This document shows, one piece after another, positions 9,661-20,367 of a stretch of DNA of 64,000 nucleotides; the stretch's first letter is position 1, and each line of letters begins with the position of its first letter. The notes under the pieces are model-generated. The model made no database searches. It was not told where the DNA came from and saw only the letters and a list, made by a program, of their open reading frames with translations. The stretch is from Polyangia bacterium. Its GTDB lineage: Bacteria; Myxococcota_A; Polyangia; Nannocystales; Nannocystaceae. Position numbers and translations under genes: made by a program. The stretch lies in assembly GCA_030424595.1 (NCBI GenBank), contig JAUHWG010000014.1:1-64000 (forward strand), read 5' to 3'.

Positions 9661-9746
9661 GGCTCGGAGGAGGCGCCGTCCGAGGCCGTCGCCCCGGACA
9701 GGACGCGCGTGGTCTGGCGTGGACCGTCGCGTCGTCCTCGGTCGAG

Positions 9747-10685
9747 CTACGGAGCCGTCGTCGGCGATGTCGGCGGGTCCGCGGCGAGCTCGACCGCGAG
9801 GCGAGCGGCGAGCGCAGCGTTGGCGTCGAGGAGGGCGAGGTTCGCCCCGAGGCTCGCCCCCGCGGTCAGCTCGGCGAGGGCTGCGAGGAGGTAGGGGGTC
9901 AGCGCCTGGCCGCGGATCCCGGCGGCGCCAGCCTGGGCCACCGCGGTCGTGACCGCCTCGTCGACCGCCGCCTGATCGAGCGCGAGCTCGACCGGAAGCG
10001 GCTGGGTGAGGAGGACCCCGCCGGGCTGCGCGAGCGCCCCCCAGCGGATCGAGCAGAGCTTCGCGACGGTCGCCAGGGCGTCGACCCGGCGGACCGGGAG
10101 CGCTGCGACACCGCGGGTGTAGAACTGGGGGAAGGCGTCCGTGCGCCAGCCGAGGACCGGGATCGCCAGGGTCTCCAGGGCCTCGAGGGTCGCGGGCAGA
10201 TCGAGGATCGACTTGGCCCCGGCGCTGACGGTGCAGCAGGGGGTGCGGGCGAGCTCTTCGAGGTCGCTGGAGACGTCGCGATGATCCTGCCAGCCGCGGT
10301 GGACCCCGCCGATGCCTCCGGTCGCGAAGACCCGAATCCCGGCGAGGCGGGCCCCGACGAGTGTCCCCGAGACGGTCGTCCCGCCGCTGCGGCCGGACGC
10401 CAGCGCCCCGGCCAGATCGCGGGCGCCGAGCTTGTCGGCGTCGAGCTCCTCCGCGAGGTGGGCGAGCTGCGCGGGGCTGAGGCCGACATGCAGGGAGCCG
10501 CGGAGGACGGCGATCACCGCAGGGACCGCGCCCTCCTCGCGGATCGCCGCGGCCATCGACAGGACCGCCCCGTGGTTGGTCGGTCGCGGCAGGCCGTGGG
10601 TCAAGACCGCGGTCTCGAGGGCGACGACCGGCCGCCCGTCGGCGAGCGCGCTTTGGACCTCAGGATCAACGTTGAGCATCGTCAT
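9747..10685 (-). CDS. psuG: pseudouridine-5'-phosphate glycosidase PsuG
   Basis: PsuG breaks the C-C glycosidic bond of pseudouridine 5'-phosphate to give uracil and ribose 5-phosphate. The 312 residues cover the family length. Visible signatures are VVALETAVLTHGLP near the N-terminus, GGTTVSGT, FATGGIGGVHRG, the Schiff-base Lys in SAGAKSILDL, and GWRTDAFPQFYTR. The ATG at 10685 is preceded by AGAGGAA, a good ribosome binding site; an in-frame ATG two codons later is possible. No psuK kinase is adjacent. It lies 59 bases downstream of a uracil-DNA glycosylase on the same strand and is probably co-transcribed with it. Confidence 0.93.
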   Translation of the reverse strand: MTMLNVDPEVQSALADGRPVVALETAVLTHGLPRPTNHGAVLSMAAAIREEGAVPAVIAVLRGSLHVGLSPAQLAHLAEELDADKLGARDLAGALASGRSGGTTVSGTLVGARLAGIRVFATGGIGGVHRGWQDHRDVSSDLEELARTPCCTVSAGAKSILDLPATLEALETLAIPVLGWRTDAFPQFYTRGVAALPVRRVDALATVAKLCSIRWGALAQPGGVLLTQPLPVELALDQAAVDEAVTTAVAQAGAAGIRGQALTPYLLAALAELTAGASLGANLALLDANAALAARLAVELAADPPTSPTTAP

Positions 10686-10744
10686 CGTTCCTCTTCTCGG
10701 TGTCGCTCGCCGGGCGCCGTCGTGGCGCCGCGAGGTCGTCTCCG

Positions 10745-11515
10745 TCAGTGCCCGCCCGTCGGTCGCGCGCGTCGGCGACACAGGCCCAGCGCCTGGAGCT
10801 CGGCGCTGACGATCCCGAGCCAGTCGCGGTTCGCGAGGGGGCTCGCCGGGCTCGGGTGGAGGATCCGCGCGACCTTGACGTCGCTGCCGCTCAGGGCCGC
10901 CCTCGCCTGGCGCTCGGCGAAGACGCCGACGGCGATGACCAGCTTCGGCGCGAGGGCCTCGGTGACCGCCCGCAGGTGGCGATCGCAGGCGGCGAAGAGG
11001 CGGGTCTTCTCGCCGACCGAGAGCTTGTCGGGGGTCCGGTTGCGGGAGCTCGCCTCGAGGAAGACGAGCGGGCAGTAGTTGGTGATGAAGTGGTCGGCGA
11101 AGAAGCGCGCCGGGGTCCGCCAGTGGCGGGAGATGGCCCCCCATACCCGGGTCCCGCTGACCTCGGGCCTCGGCGAGTCGAGGCCGACCACGGGCCGCTT
11201 GGGGTGCTCGATCGCCGGCTTGCCGACCTTCCCCTGGAGCCCGAGGAAGTCGCGGACGTGGATCGGATCGCCGAAGGGGACGCCGGTCTGGGCCATGCCG
11301 AAGGGGCCCGGGTTCATCCCCAGGAAGAGCACCTTCTTCGCCCCCCCGGCGTAGGCGCGGATGTAGGCTTGATGGAGCGGCCAGGCGTAGATGAGCGGGT
11401 TGTAGACGTGCGTCACCGGGGCGGCGAAGCGGAGACCGTCGGTCTCCTCCGCGAGGCGCTTGGCGGCGGCTTCGACCGCGCCAATGCGCTGCTTCGTGGC
11501 CCGCGAGCGGAGCAT
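10745..11515 (-). CDS. SMUG1-type uracil-DNA glycosylase
   Basis: This single-strand-selective monofunctional uracil-DNA glycosylase type enzyme removes uracil or 5-hydroxymethyluracil from DNA. The diagnostic SMUG1 motif GMNPGPFGMAQTGVPFG is complete (about 66-82), including the Asn that positions the attacking water. The second motif HPSPASPLAN supplies the conserved His. Length is 256 residues, typical for SMUG1. The ATG at 11515 is used; an in-frame GTG seven codons upstream is an alternative. SMUG1 is common in animals and patchy in bacteria. It precedes psuG on the same strand. Confidence 0.92.
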   Translation of the reverse strand: MLRSRATKQRIGAVEAAAKRLAEETDGLRFAAPVTHVYNPLIYAWPLHQAYIRAYAGGAKKVLFLGMNPGPFGMAQTGVPFGDPIHVRDFLGLQGKVGKPAIEHPKRPVVGLDSPRPEVSGTRVWGAISRHWRTPARFFADHFITNYCPLVFLEASSRNRTPDKLSVGEKTRLFAACDRHLRAVTEALAPKLVIAVGVFAERQARAALSGSDVKVARILHPSPASPLANRDWLGIVSAELQALGLCRRRARPTGGH

Positions 11516-11623
11516 CGGTCCGTGACCTAACACAGAATCCCGCCGCGTCGCGACCCCCCTCCGCGGGGTCGGGGCCCTGACATCGGGCTTGCCGGGGCTC
11601 GGCCGAGCCACGATAGTCGGGGC

Positions 11624-13461
<1,838 letters not shown>

Positions 13462-13468
<7 letters not shown>

Positions 13469-13517
13469 GGCGGCCGCAGTAGGGCGGCCGCAGTAGGGCG
13501 GCCGCAGTAGGGCGGCC
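13462..13517 (+). repeat. 14-bp tandem repeat x4 overlapping a stop codon
   Basis: Four perfect copies of GCAGTAGGGCGGCC run head to tail, followed by a partial GCAGG. The first copy includes the TAG stop codon of the IgGFc-binding-like lipoprotein, so the array is the immediate 3' end of that mRNA. Adjacent copies form the palindrome GGCGGCCGCA/GCGGCCGCC around each junction. Confidence 0.95.
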
Positions 13518-13689
13518 GCAGGTCTGGCCGCGCGGGGCCGAAGCGCTCGCCGAGCTGCGCGCTCGCAGAGGTCTCGGCAGGTCAGGTTCGTTGTCGCGCG
13601 GCGACGTGCACCGCAGGTCCTCCCTCGCGTGGGCGGGGCCCCTCGGGGACGCTTCGCCGGTGGCCAGGACTGTGCCACACTGAACCTCG

Positions 13690-14622
13690 ATGGGAGCGCG
13701 TGGGGGGAGAAGGGGGGCTGCGGTGGTGTCCAGATCGACCGTCATCGTCGCCACCGTGAGCGCGCTGGCCTTCGCCGCCTGCTTCACCGACGAAGCGCCC
13801 GAGCAGACGACCACGCCGATCACAGGCGCGTCGTCGTCGAGCTCGTCCTCGGGCGAGTCGATGATGACGACGAGCCTGTTCGAGGGTTCGACGGACGTCA
13901 CGGGCACCCAAGGGACGACCGCCGAATCTACGACCGAAGACCCGACCGAAGATCCGACCACCGGCGGCGATCCGGTCTACAGCTGCCCCGAGTCCCCCGA
14001 TCTCGTCCTCTGCTACGAGTTTGAGACCGGCTGGAGCGACTCCTCGCTCCTCGACACCTCCGACTCGCTCTATCACGGCTTTATGGTCGGCGTCGCTCAG
14101 GTGCCCGGTCACAGCGGCTCGGCGGCGCTCCTCGACGAGGCGAGCACGGTCTTCGCCCCCTACGACGAGCAGATCTTCCAGCGTCTCCTCAATGAGTTCA
14201 CGGTCGCCGCCTGGATCCATCCGAGCGCGGAGGGGCTGAGCGGCACTCGCGGGATCGTCGAGCGCGACGGCAACATCCGCCTCGCGCTCGTCGGCGGGGG
14301 CGAGAGCTACGAGCTGAGCTGCGACAGCCCCGGCGCCGGGACTGTGCTCTCGGCGAGCAGCCTCAAGCCGGGCGCTTGGGTCCACGCGGCTTGCGTCTAC
14401 GATGGCGAGTCGCTCAGCCTGTGGGTCGACGGTGTGCTCAGCACCCAGATCGCCGGGAAGATCGCCGTTATCGGCGATGACTCGCTTCGGATCGGCAACG
14501 ACGGACCGGCCGTCGGCGCGGCGTCGGCCTTCGTCGGCCTGATCGACGAGGTGCAGATCTGGGAGCTGGCGCTGACTGGGCAGGCGCTGTGCGGCGCGGC
14601 CGGGATCGCCGGCTGCTCCTGA
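13690..14622 (+). CDS. lipoprotein with LamG-like jelly roll
   Basis: This exported lipoprotein has 310 residues from the first ATG; the start could also be a GTG at 13723, which still leaves a full signal peptide. The lipobox is LAFAAC, followed by an acidic Ser/Thr linker (about 40-95). The C-terminal domain is a concanavalin A-like/LamG fold: LVLCYEFE, a short HGFMVGVAQVPGHSG stretch, FTVAAWIHP, GAWVHAACVYDGESLSLWVDG and LIDEVQIWELALT. Two Cys pairs probably form disulfides. It lies 220 bases after the IgGFc-binding-like lipoprotein on the same strand and may be a second surface adhesin of one unit. Confidence 0.8.
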   Translation: MGARGGRRGAAVVSRSTVIVATVSALAFAACFTDEAPEQTTTPITGASSSSSSSGESMMTTSLFEGSTDVTGTQGTTAESTTEDPTEDPTTGGDPVYSCPESPDLVLCYEFETGWSDSSLLDTSDSLYHGFMVGVAQVPGHSGSAALLDEASTVFAPYDEQIFQRLLNEFTVAAWIHPSAEGLSGTRGIVERDGNIRLALVGGGESYELSCDSPGAGTVLSASSLKPGAWVHAACVYDGESLSLWVDGVLSTQIAGKIAVIGDDSLRIGNDGPAVGAASAFVGLIDEVQIWELALTGQALCGAAGIAGCS

Positions 14623-14643
14623 GCTGAGGTCTGCTCCGGGCTG

Positions 14644-15246
14644 CTAGAGCGTGAGCAGCGGGATGATCGTCTCGACCACCCTGTCGACGCAGCCGTCGAC
14701 GTCGCTCTCATCTGTCCGAAGGACCAACTCAGGGTCCACCGGCGCCTCGTAGGGGGCGGAGATGCCGGTGAAGTTGGGGATCTCGCCGGAGCGCGCGCGG
14801 GCGTAGAGCCCCTTGGGATCGCGCTCCTCACAGACCGCGAGGGGGGCGTCGACGAAGACCTCGACGAAGCGGCCCTCGGGGATCCGGGCGCGGACCCTGG
14901 CCCGGTCGTCGCGGTAGGGGGAGATCAGGGCGACGATCGCGACGACCCCCGCGTCCGCCATCAGGCGGACGAGCTCGCCGACCCGGCGGATGTTCTCGCG
15001 GCGGTCTTCGGGCTTGAAGCCGAGGTCGCTGCAGAGGCCGTGGCGGATGTTGTCGCCGTCGAGGGTGTAGGCGACCTTGCCGAGCTCCAGGAGCCGACGC
15101 TCGACCCGGAGGGCGACGGTGCTCTTGCCCGAGCCGGAGAGGCCTGTCAGCCAGATCACGCAGCCGCGCTGGCCGATCGCCTCGCGACGCTGCTCGGGGG
15201 TCACGTGAGACCCTTGCCATTGGATGTTGCGGCGGGGTTGGTTCAT
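14644..15246 (-). CDS. cysC: adenylyl-sulfate kinase
   Basis: APS kinase phosphorylates adenosine 5'-phosphosulfate at the 3' hydroxyl to give PAPS, for sulfate assimilation or sulfotransferases. The 200 residues match a stand-alone CysC. The Walker A motif GLSGSGKS is at 35-42, and DGDNIRHGLCSDLGF binds APS (63-77). The lid region with EERDPKGLYARARSGEIPNFTG is intact, as is the SAPYEAP motif. No sulfurylase or sulfotransferase gene is adjacent. It converges with the LamG lipoprotein, 21 bases away. Confidence 0.95.
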   Translation of the reverse strand: MNQPRRNIQWQGSHVTPEQRREAIGQRGCVIWLTGLSGSGKSTVALRVERRLLELGKVAYTLDGDNIRHGLCSDLGFKPEDRRENIRRVGELVRLMADAGVVAIVALISPYRDDRARVRARIPEGRFVEVFVDAPLAVCEERDPKGLYARARSGEIPNFTGISAPYEAPVDPELVLRTDESDVDGCVDRVVETIIPLLTL

Positions 15247-15698
15247 CGCTGGTTCCTCTCACCGGTCTCGGCGAGCGCGATGCCACGGCGCTCTCGCCGT
15301 GACGAGGGCCTGCGCTCGACCTGACATCGTCCGCAGTATAGCCCCCAGAGGCTCTCCGAGGGCCGGAGGGGTCGCGGCCGTGCAGGCCGTGGCGGGCTTT
15401 GGCGATGGGCGGGCGACCTGAGCGCGGCGAATGCCCGGTTCAGGCCGGCTAGAGCGGCCTTCTGTCGGTTGGCCCGCGAGCGTCACGCGAGCGCCGGTCG
15501 AGCGTCGCGCGAGCGCCGGGCGAGCGCCGGGCGAGCGCCGGCAAGGCGAGGGGCTGCGGATCCTCGCCGCCGAGTCCGTTCGACCCCTGCCGCGCTTTTT
15601 GCGGTGCCTTGGCGCTCGCAGGGGGCCGATGTGAGCGAGGCCGCTGCACTGGACCTCCCACAGCGGGCGGTGGGCTCCTACAATCGCCGCTGAGGCCG
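15247..15698. other. intergenic region with degenerate tandem repeat
   Basis: Upstream of cysC and of the HTTM pair there are about 450 bases with no recognised gene. Positions 15476-15541 hold imperfect tandem copies of GCGAGCGCCGG, three nearly perfect, with GTC/GCC variants to the left. The promoters of the two divergent units must be here, but no clear elements are visible. Confidence 0.5.
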
Positions 15699-16445
15699 AT
15701 GATGGCGAGCACAGGAGCGGACCGGAGCCAGGGGACAGAGGAGGCCCCGCGGCGACCACAGGCGGGAGCCGCCGCCACCGCGCGTCCTTCGCTCGGCGCC
15801 CACCTGCTCGGTCTCTTCGTCATCGCTCACCTGGCCGCGGTCATCCTCCAGGGGATCCCGGATCCGGGGGTCGGGCTCAAGCGCTCCGCCTGGCGCGACG
15901 AGACCGTCCAGCAGGAGTTTCAGGTCTGGGCGGGCTTTCTCTCCCGCTTCGGCGGCGAGGTCACGGCCACAGAGCTCCAGGACCGGGTCTGGACGATCGC
16001 GAAGGGGTTCACGGACTTCCGCGCCGCGCTGGTTCAACCCTTCCGCCCCTACCGCGACTACATCGGCGTCCGCCAGCCCTGGCGGATGTTCGTCGCCCCC
16101 CATCGCTTCCCGACGGCGCTGGTGATCGACGTCCACGAGGACGACCAGTGGCGGATCGTCTACGCCGATCGCTCCCCTGAGCACACCTGGCGGGTCGGCA
16201 CCTTCGGCCATGACCGGATGCGGGCGGCGATCTTCCGCTACGGTTGGCCGGGCTACGCCAGGATCTACGGCGACTTTGGCCGCTGGGTCGCCGGCCTCGC
16301 GGCGACCGACTTCCCCGACGCCCGCTACATCCGGGTGCGGATGTTTCGGCGGCGCACGCCGAGCCCGGAGGAGGTGCGCGCGGGCGACATCCCGCCCGGC
16401 GAGTACCAGCAGCAGATCCTCCTCGCCCTGGAGAAGTTCCGATGA
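15699..16445 (+). CDS. HTTM-partner membrane-anchored protein of unknown function
   Basis: I do not recognise a named domain. The 248 residues begin with a Thr/Ala/Arg-rich tail, then one hydrophobic helix (HLLGLFVIAHLAAVILQGIP, about 33-52), then a soluble part rich in Trp, Arg and Phe. The ATG at 15699 leaves the helix near the N-terminus. The stop overlaps the ATG of the HTTM gene (ATGA), so the products are probably made in fixed ratio and may form a complex in the inner membrane with the soluble part on the periplasmic side. Confidence 0.75.
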   Translation: MMASTGADRSQGTEEAPRRPQAGAAATARPSLGAHLLGLFVIAHLAAVILQGIPDPGVGLKRSAWRDETVQQEFQVWAGFLSRFGGEVTATELQDRVWTIAKGFTDFRAALVQPFRPYRDYIGVRQPWRMFVAPHRFPTALVIDVHEDDQWRIVYADRSPEHTWRVGTFGHDRMRAAIFRYGWPGYARIYGDFGRWVAGLAATDFPDARYIRVRMFRRRTPSPEEVRAGDIPPGEYQQQILLALEKFR

Positions 16446-17446
16446 TCCGGTCGTGGGCGTCGTGGCTCGGGATCCTCGGCCGTCGCGAGGCGGGCCTCTC
16501 GGTGGCGCTCTTCCGGATCATCACGGCCGTGGGCCTCATCTACAACCTCGCGCCGACGATCTCCCGCGGCCTCGTCGAGGTGCTCTGGACCGACGCGCGC
16601 TACGGCGGTTACCGCTCGCTGAGCGGCGCCGGCTCGTGGCTCGTGACCCTGCTCGGCGGGCCCACGCCGGAGGTCGTCTGGTCGCTCGTGTGGATCACCT
16701 TGGCCGCCGGGGTCGCCCTCCTCGTCGGCGTCGGCGGCAGGGTCGGCGGGCGGCTCATCGCCTTCGTCGGCCTCCAAGGGATGCTCGCGATCTCGATGAT
16801 CAACGGCGACGCGAAGGGCTCCTACGACGCGCTCCAGTGCGACGCGCTGTGGCTCTTGGTGCTCTGCGACGGCACCGCGACCCTCTCGCTCGACGCCTGG
16901 CGACGGGAGCGGCGCTGGGTCTCCGACCTGACGGTCGCGGCCTGGCCCCGCTACCTCGTCATCGTCCAGCTCTGCACCCTCTACGCCTCGACCGGGCTCC
17001 ACAAGGTCTCCGCGTTTTGGACGCCGATGGGCGGCTACACGGCGCTCTACTACATCCTGCTCCAGCCGACCTGGCACCGCTGGAGCATGTACTGGATCGC
17101 CTGGGTCTTCCCGCTCACCCAGATCCTCACCGCCCTGACCTGGATCTGGGAGGTCTCCTTCCCGATCGTCGGCCTCTACCTCTACCTGCGCCAAAGGCCA
17201 GGCGAGGGCGGGCGTACGCGGCGGCTCCTGACGCGCTGGGATCTGCGGACGCCCTACGTGGTCTTCGGCCTTTCGATGCACCTGATGATCTTCGTGCTCA
17301 TGGAGGTCGGCCCCTTCTCGTTCATCGCCATGGCCTTCTATCCCTGCCTCTACCGCCCCGACGAGCTCGCTCGCGCGTGGGCTTGGCTTCGCCGGACGCT
17401 CGGTCGAGCGCCGAAGGCCGGGGCCCCATCGCCCGCACAGGCGTGA
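16442..17446 (+). CDS. HTTM domain polytopic membrane protein
   Basis: This 334-residue integral membrane protein has about eight hydrophobic segments and fits the HTTM (horizontally transferred transmembrane) domain, related to vitamin K-dependent gamma-carboxylase. Supporting stretches are ALFRIITAVGLIYNLAP, LQGMLAISMINGDAKGSYDAL, LCTLYASTGLHKVSAFW, GGYTALYYILLQ and the late GLSMHLMIFVLMEVGPFSF. Bacterial members are of uncertain activity and need not carboxylate Glu. Translation is coupled to the upstream one-helix protein by a 4-base overlap. Confidence 0.85.
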   Translation: MIRSWASWLGILGRREAGLSVALFRIITAVGLIYNLAPTISRGLVEVLWTDARYGGYRSLSGAGSWLVTLLGGPTPEVVWSLVWITLAAGVALLVGVGGRVGGRLIAFVGLQGMLAISMINGDAKGSYDALQCDALWLLVLCDGTATLSLDAWRRERRWVSDLTVAAWPRYLVIVQLCTLYASTGLHKVSAFWTPMGGYTALYYILLQPTWHRWSMYWIAWVFPLTQILTALTWIWEVSFPIVGLYLYLRQRPGEGGRTRRLLTRWDLRTPYVVFGLSMHLMIFVLMEVGPFSFIAMAFYPCLYRPDELARAWAWLRRTLGRAPKAGAPSPAQA

Positions 17447-17534
17447 GCCCTGCGATCGAGTCGATGCGCAACCCCGGCCTGGAGCGAGCGGCTCCATGAC
17501 GGCCGTAGCTCCGGGTCGCGGAGTATCTCTCGGC

Positions 17535-18680
17535 TCAGCCTAGCTTGCCGTGGACCGCGTAGAGAGCGTCGAGGATCGCCACGCCGAGCTTCTGGCAGCG
17601 CTCGGGCGACCAGCCGACCTCCGGGAGCGGGGTGTCGGCGGCGTCCTTAAACGGCTGCTCCAGGGTCATCGACAGGCAGCCGTGGGTCTCGGCGACGTAG
17701 TTGGTCGCCATCGTCATGTTGGCCTCGCCGGGGGCAGCCTTGGGGTAGCCGTGGACGCTCTGGAAGTCCGGGGACGCCTGTCGCAGCGCGGCCTGGAAGT
17801 CGTTCTCGAGGGCGACCATCGCCTCCGTCAGCGAGGGGATCCCGTCGGGGCCGGCGATGAAGTTGTAGGGGAGTCCCTCATCGCCGTGGACGTCGAGGAA
17901 GAAGTCGACGCCGGTCTCGGCCATCCGCTCGCGGACGCAGAGCACCTCGGGGCTGCGCTCCAGGGTCGGCAGGGTCCACTCGCGGTTGAGGTTGGCCCCG
18001 ACCGCGTTCACCCGCAGGTGGCCGCGGAAGGCCCCGTCGGGGTTCATGCAGGGGACGATGTAGAAGACCGAGGTGGCGCGGAGGCGGCGGGCGACGGGAT
18101 CCTGCGGGTCGAGGAGACGGGCCAAGAGCCCCTCGATCAGCCACTCGGCCATGGTCTCGCCGGGGTGCTGGCGGGCGATGATCCAGCAGGGCTTCTTCGG
18201 GCTCGCCTTCGCGTCGGCCGCGGGTGGATCGTCGATCACCAGCAGGTCGATGTCACGGCCGTCAAGGGTGGAGCCGAGCACCTCCAAGCGGACCCCGTCG
18301 GCCGTCAGCGAGCGCGCGATCAGGTCGGCGTGGCGCTCCTGCGAGTAGGGGGCGAAGTAGGCGTAGTAGACCGCGTCTCCGGTCGGCGTATGCTCGATCG
18401 TCAGCGTGCCGTCGGCGTAGCGGGTCGGCACGCGAAACCAGCGCTGGCGGTCGTAGGAGGCGACCGCCTGGTAGTCGACCCAGCCGTCGGTGAACGACGC
18501 GGAGCCGGCGTTGTCGATGCTCATGCGCAGCGCCTGATCGCGGACCCCGCTGGCCCTGAAGTAGAACCACTGGTAGTGGTCGGAGCCGTTGTCGACCCGG
18601 ATGTTCAAGCGGACGTTGCTCGGGGTGTCAGCAGCGATCACCTCGATGTTGCCGCCGTCGAATGCGCTCGTGATCTTCAT
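17535..18680 (-). CDS. M14-family zinc carboxypeptidase, cytosolic-carboxypeptidase-like
   Basis: This 381-residue metallopeptidase has an N-terminal beta-sandwich domain (about 1-125) and an M14 catalytic domain. Zinc ligands are visible as His172 and Glu175 in HPGETMAEW and His265 in DVHGDEG. The substrate-binding Asn/Arg pair is in GANLNREW (232-233), CMNPDGAFRG is present, and the catalytic Glu is in MTLEQPF (341). This arrangement is that of the cytosolic carboxypeptidase subfamily, which in eukaryotes trims Glu from protein tails; bacterial substrates are unknown. There is no signal peptide, so it is cytoplasmic. Confidence 0.9.
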   Translation of the reverse strand: MKITSAFDGGNIEVIAADTPSNVRLNIRVDNGSDHYQWFYFRASGVRDQALRMSIDNAGSASFTDGWVDYQAVASYDRQRWFRVPTRYADGTLTIEHTPTGDAVYYAYFAPYSQERHADLIARSLTADGVRLEVLGSTLDGRDIDLLVIDDPPAADAKASPKKPCWIIARQHPGETMAEWLIEGLLARLLDPQDPVARRLRATSVFYIVPCMNPDGAFRGHLRVNAVGANLNREWTLPTLERSPEVLCVRERMAETGVDFFLDVHGDEGLPYNFIAGPDGIPSLTEAMVALENDFQAALRQASPDFQSVHGYPKAAPGEANMTMATNYVAETHGCLSMTLEQPFKDAADTPLPEVGWSPERCQKLGVAILDALYAVHGKLG

Positions 18681-18770
18681 GGGCGCGGATCCTAGCGGCT
18701 TCGGCGAAGAATGTCTCGCCGAGGCCGCGCAGCGCCGGCATGAGCGGGGGGGCGCTCGGAGAACGCAGCC

Positions 18771-20354
18771 CTACTTCGGCATGACGACGCCGCAGCACTC
18801 GATGTTCGGCGAGTCGCCCTGGCAGAGCGGATCGCCGTCGGAGATGCACTCCGAGCAGAGGTAGCGGAAGCGGTCGAGGAGGACGACGCTCGACTGGGCG
18901 CTGTCGGCCATGTCCGCGAGGAAGACGTAGAGCGTGAGCTCTTCCTCTGCGGGGACGGGCTGGTTGACCCGGAGCCAGTCGGTGCCGGCGTGGGTCTCAA
19001 AGCCCGTGCCGAGGAGCTCGTCTTCGAAGCAGGAGAAGCCGGGGCCGTCGCTGCCGTAGTAGATGCAGCCCTTGCCGGCCATGACCGGGACGGAGGACCA
19101 GTGGGGGTGAAGGGTGGTCGTGCTCGTCGACTTCTTCTCGATCCTGGAGATGGTCCCGGTGTAGTCCTCGCTGACCTGCCAGATGACGAGGAGATCGCTA
19201 AACTGGGTGCCGACGAAGGTCGGCCACTCCGAGGATAGGAAGGCGAAGTCGAGGGAGTAGCCGGCGCCGGCCTTCGGGATCGTCGTCTCGAAGCTCAGGA
19301 AGATCTTGTCGTTGGGCGCGCCCTGGCCGAGCGCCCAGGACTCGGCGAGGACGCCGGACTCGTCGTCCGCCGGCGCGTAGTCGGGGAGAAATCCGTCGTT
19401 GTTCGGGTTGGCGTTGTCTCCTTGGCCGACCTGGGAATTGACCGTCTCGGTGACCACGCCCATGCCGTCTGGCTCGCTGATCGTGCCGGTGCTGAGCATG
19501 AGGAACGACTGCCCCTCGCGCGGGCCGTAGTAGGAGCCGAAGCCCTTGGCGAGCATCCAGGCCTTCGGGTCGGCGCTGACGAGCTTGGCCTTCGCGATCG
19601 GCAGGACCTCGTCGCCCTCTTGGCAGCCGACCCCGATGGCGCGGAAGGGGGCGAGCTGGCCCTCCTTTGTGAGCGCTGTGTCGCAGGGGGTGTAGTCCTC
19701 TGGGGGCGCACAGACCGGATCGGGGCTCGGGGTGCAGTCCTTCTCGCAGCCGTCCTCGCCTATCTCGTTGCCGTCGTCGCACAGCTCGTTCCAGTCGAGG
19801 ATCCCGTCACCGCAGATCCCGAGCGGGCTCTTGGTGCAGTTGGCCTCGCAGCCGTCGCCGTCGATGAGGTTGCCGTCGTCACACTCCTCCGCGTTCTCGA
19901 CCGAGCCGTCGCCGCAGACGCCTTGGCCCGGCTCGTCTTGGCAGCCAGGGGAGCAGCCGTCGCCCGGGGCTGTGTTGCCGTCGTCGCACTCCTCGCCGAT
20001 CTCGACCACACCGTCGCCGCAGACGTTGGCGGTGCAGAGGTCCGTGCAGCCGGAGCCGGCGACACCGTTGTCGGGGCCGAGATCACACTCCTCGCCGTCA
20101 TCGAGGGATCCGTCGCCGCACAGGCCCCCGTCGGAGCTGCTGGAGCCCGATCCGGACCCCGACTCCGACTCTGACTCCGAGCTCGACCCGGACTCCGACT
20201 CCGCGCTCGTGAGGGCCGAGGTGGTCGCGCTCTCCCCGGAGGTGTCAGTGTCCGCGGGCGGGGCTAGGTAGTAGGGGTTCGGGCCGACGCAGGCGAGGAA
20301 GGGGGCGAGCAGGAGGGGAACCCCGGCCTTGAACTGTCCATTCGATCTGTCCAT
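18771..20354 (-). CDS. lipoprotein with four Cys-rich repeats and choice-of-anchor-like domain
   Basis: This is a 527-residue surface lipoprotein. The signal ends LAPFLAC (Cys22), followed by VGPNPYYLAP, a motif shared with two other lipoproteins here. A Ser/Glu-rich linker (about 40-78) leads to four myxobacterial Cys-rich repeats (CGDG...ECDDGN...DGC..C, about 79-220). The C-terminal 290 residues resemble choice-of-anchor L domains (SFLMLSTGTI, DFAFLSSEWP, DLLVIWQV, LYVFLADMADS). Three ATGs spaced 13 bp apart (20367, 20354, 20341) lie in a tandem repeat; only the middle one is in frame with the signal peptide. Confidence 0.85.
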   Translation of the reverse strand: MDRSNGQFKAGVPLLLAPFLACVGPNPYYLAPPADTDTSGESATTSALTSAESESGSSSESESESGSGSGSSSSDGGLCGDGSLDDGEECDLGPDNGVAGSGCTDLCTANVCGDGVVEIGEECDDGNTAPGDGCSPGCQDEPGQGVCGDGSVENAEECDDGNLIDGDGCEANCTKSPLGICGDGILDWNELCDDGNEIGEDGCEKDCTPSPDPVCAPPEDYTPCDTALTKEGQLAPFRAIGVGCQEGDEVLPIAKAKLVSADPKAWMLAKGFGSYYGPREGQSFLMLSTGTISEPDGMGVVTETVNSQVGQGDNANPNNDGFLPDYAPADDESGVLAESWALGQGAPNDKIFLSFETTIPKAGAGYSLDFAFLSSEWPTFVGTQFSDLLVIWQVSEDYTGTISRIEKKSTSTTTLHPHWSSVPVMAGKGCIYYGSDGPGFSCFEDELLGTGFETHAGTDWLRVNQPVPAEEELTLYVFLADMADSAQSSVVLLDRFRYLCSECISDGDPLCQGDSPNIECCGVVMPK

Positions 20355-20367
20355 TCGATCTGCCCAT
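20334..20367 (-). repeat. 13-bp tandem repeat spanning a start codon
   Basis: On the minus strand the sequence is two copies of ATGGRCAGATCGA plus a partial third (ATGGACAG). Each copy carries an ATG, and because 13 is not a multiple of three the ATGs fall in three different frames. Only the second opens the lipoprotein frame. Gain or loss of one unit would move a different ATG into register. Confidence 0.9.
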
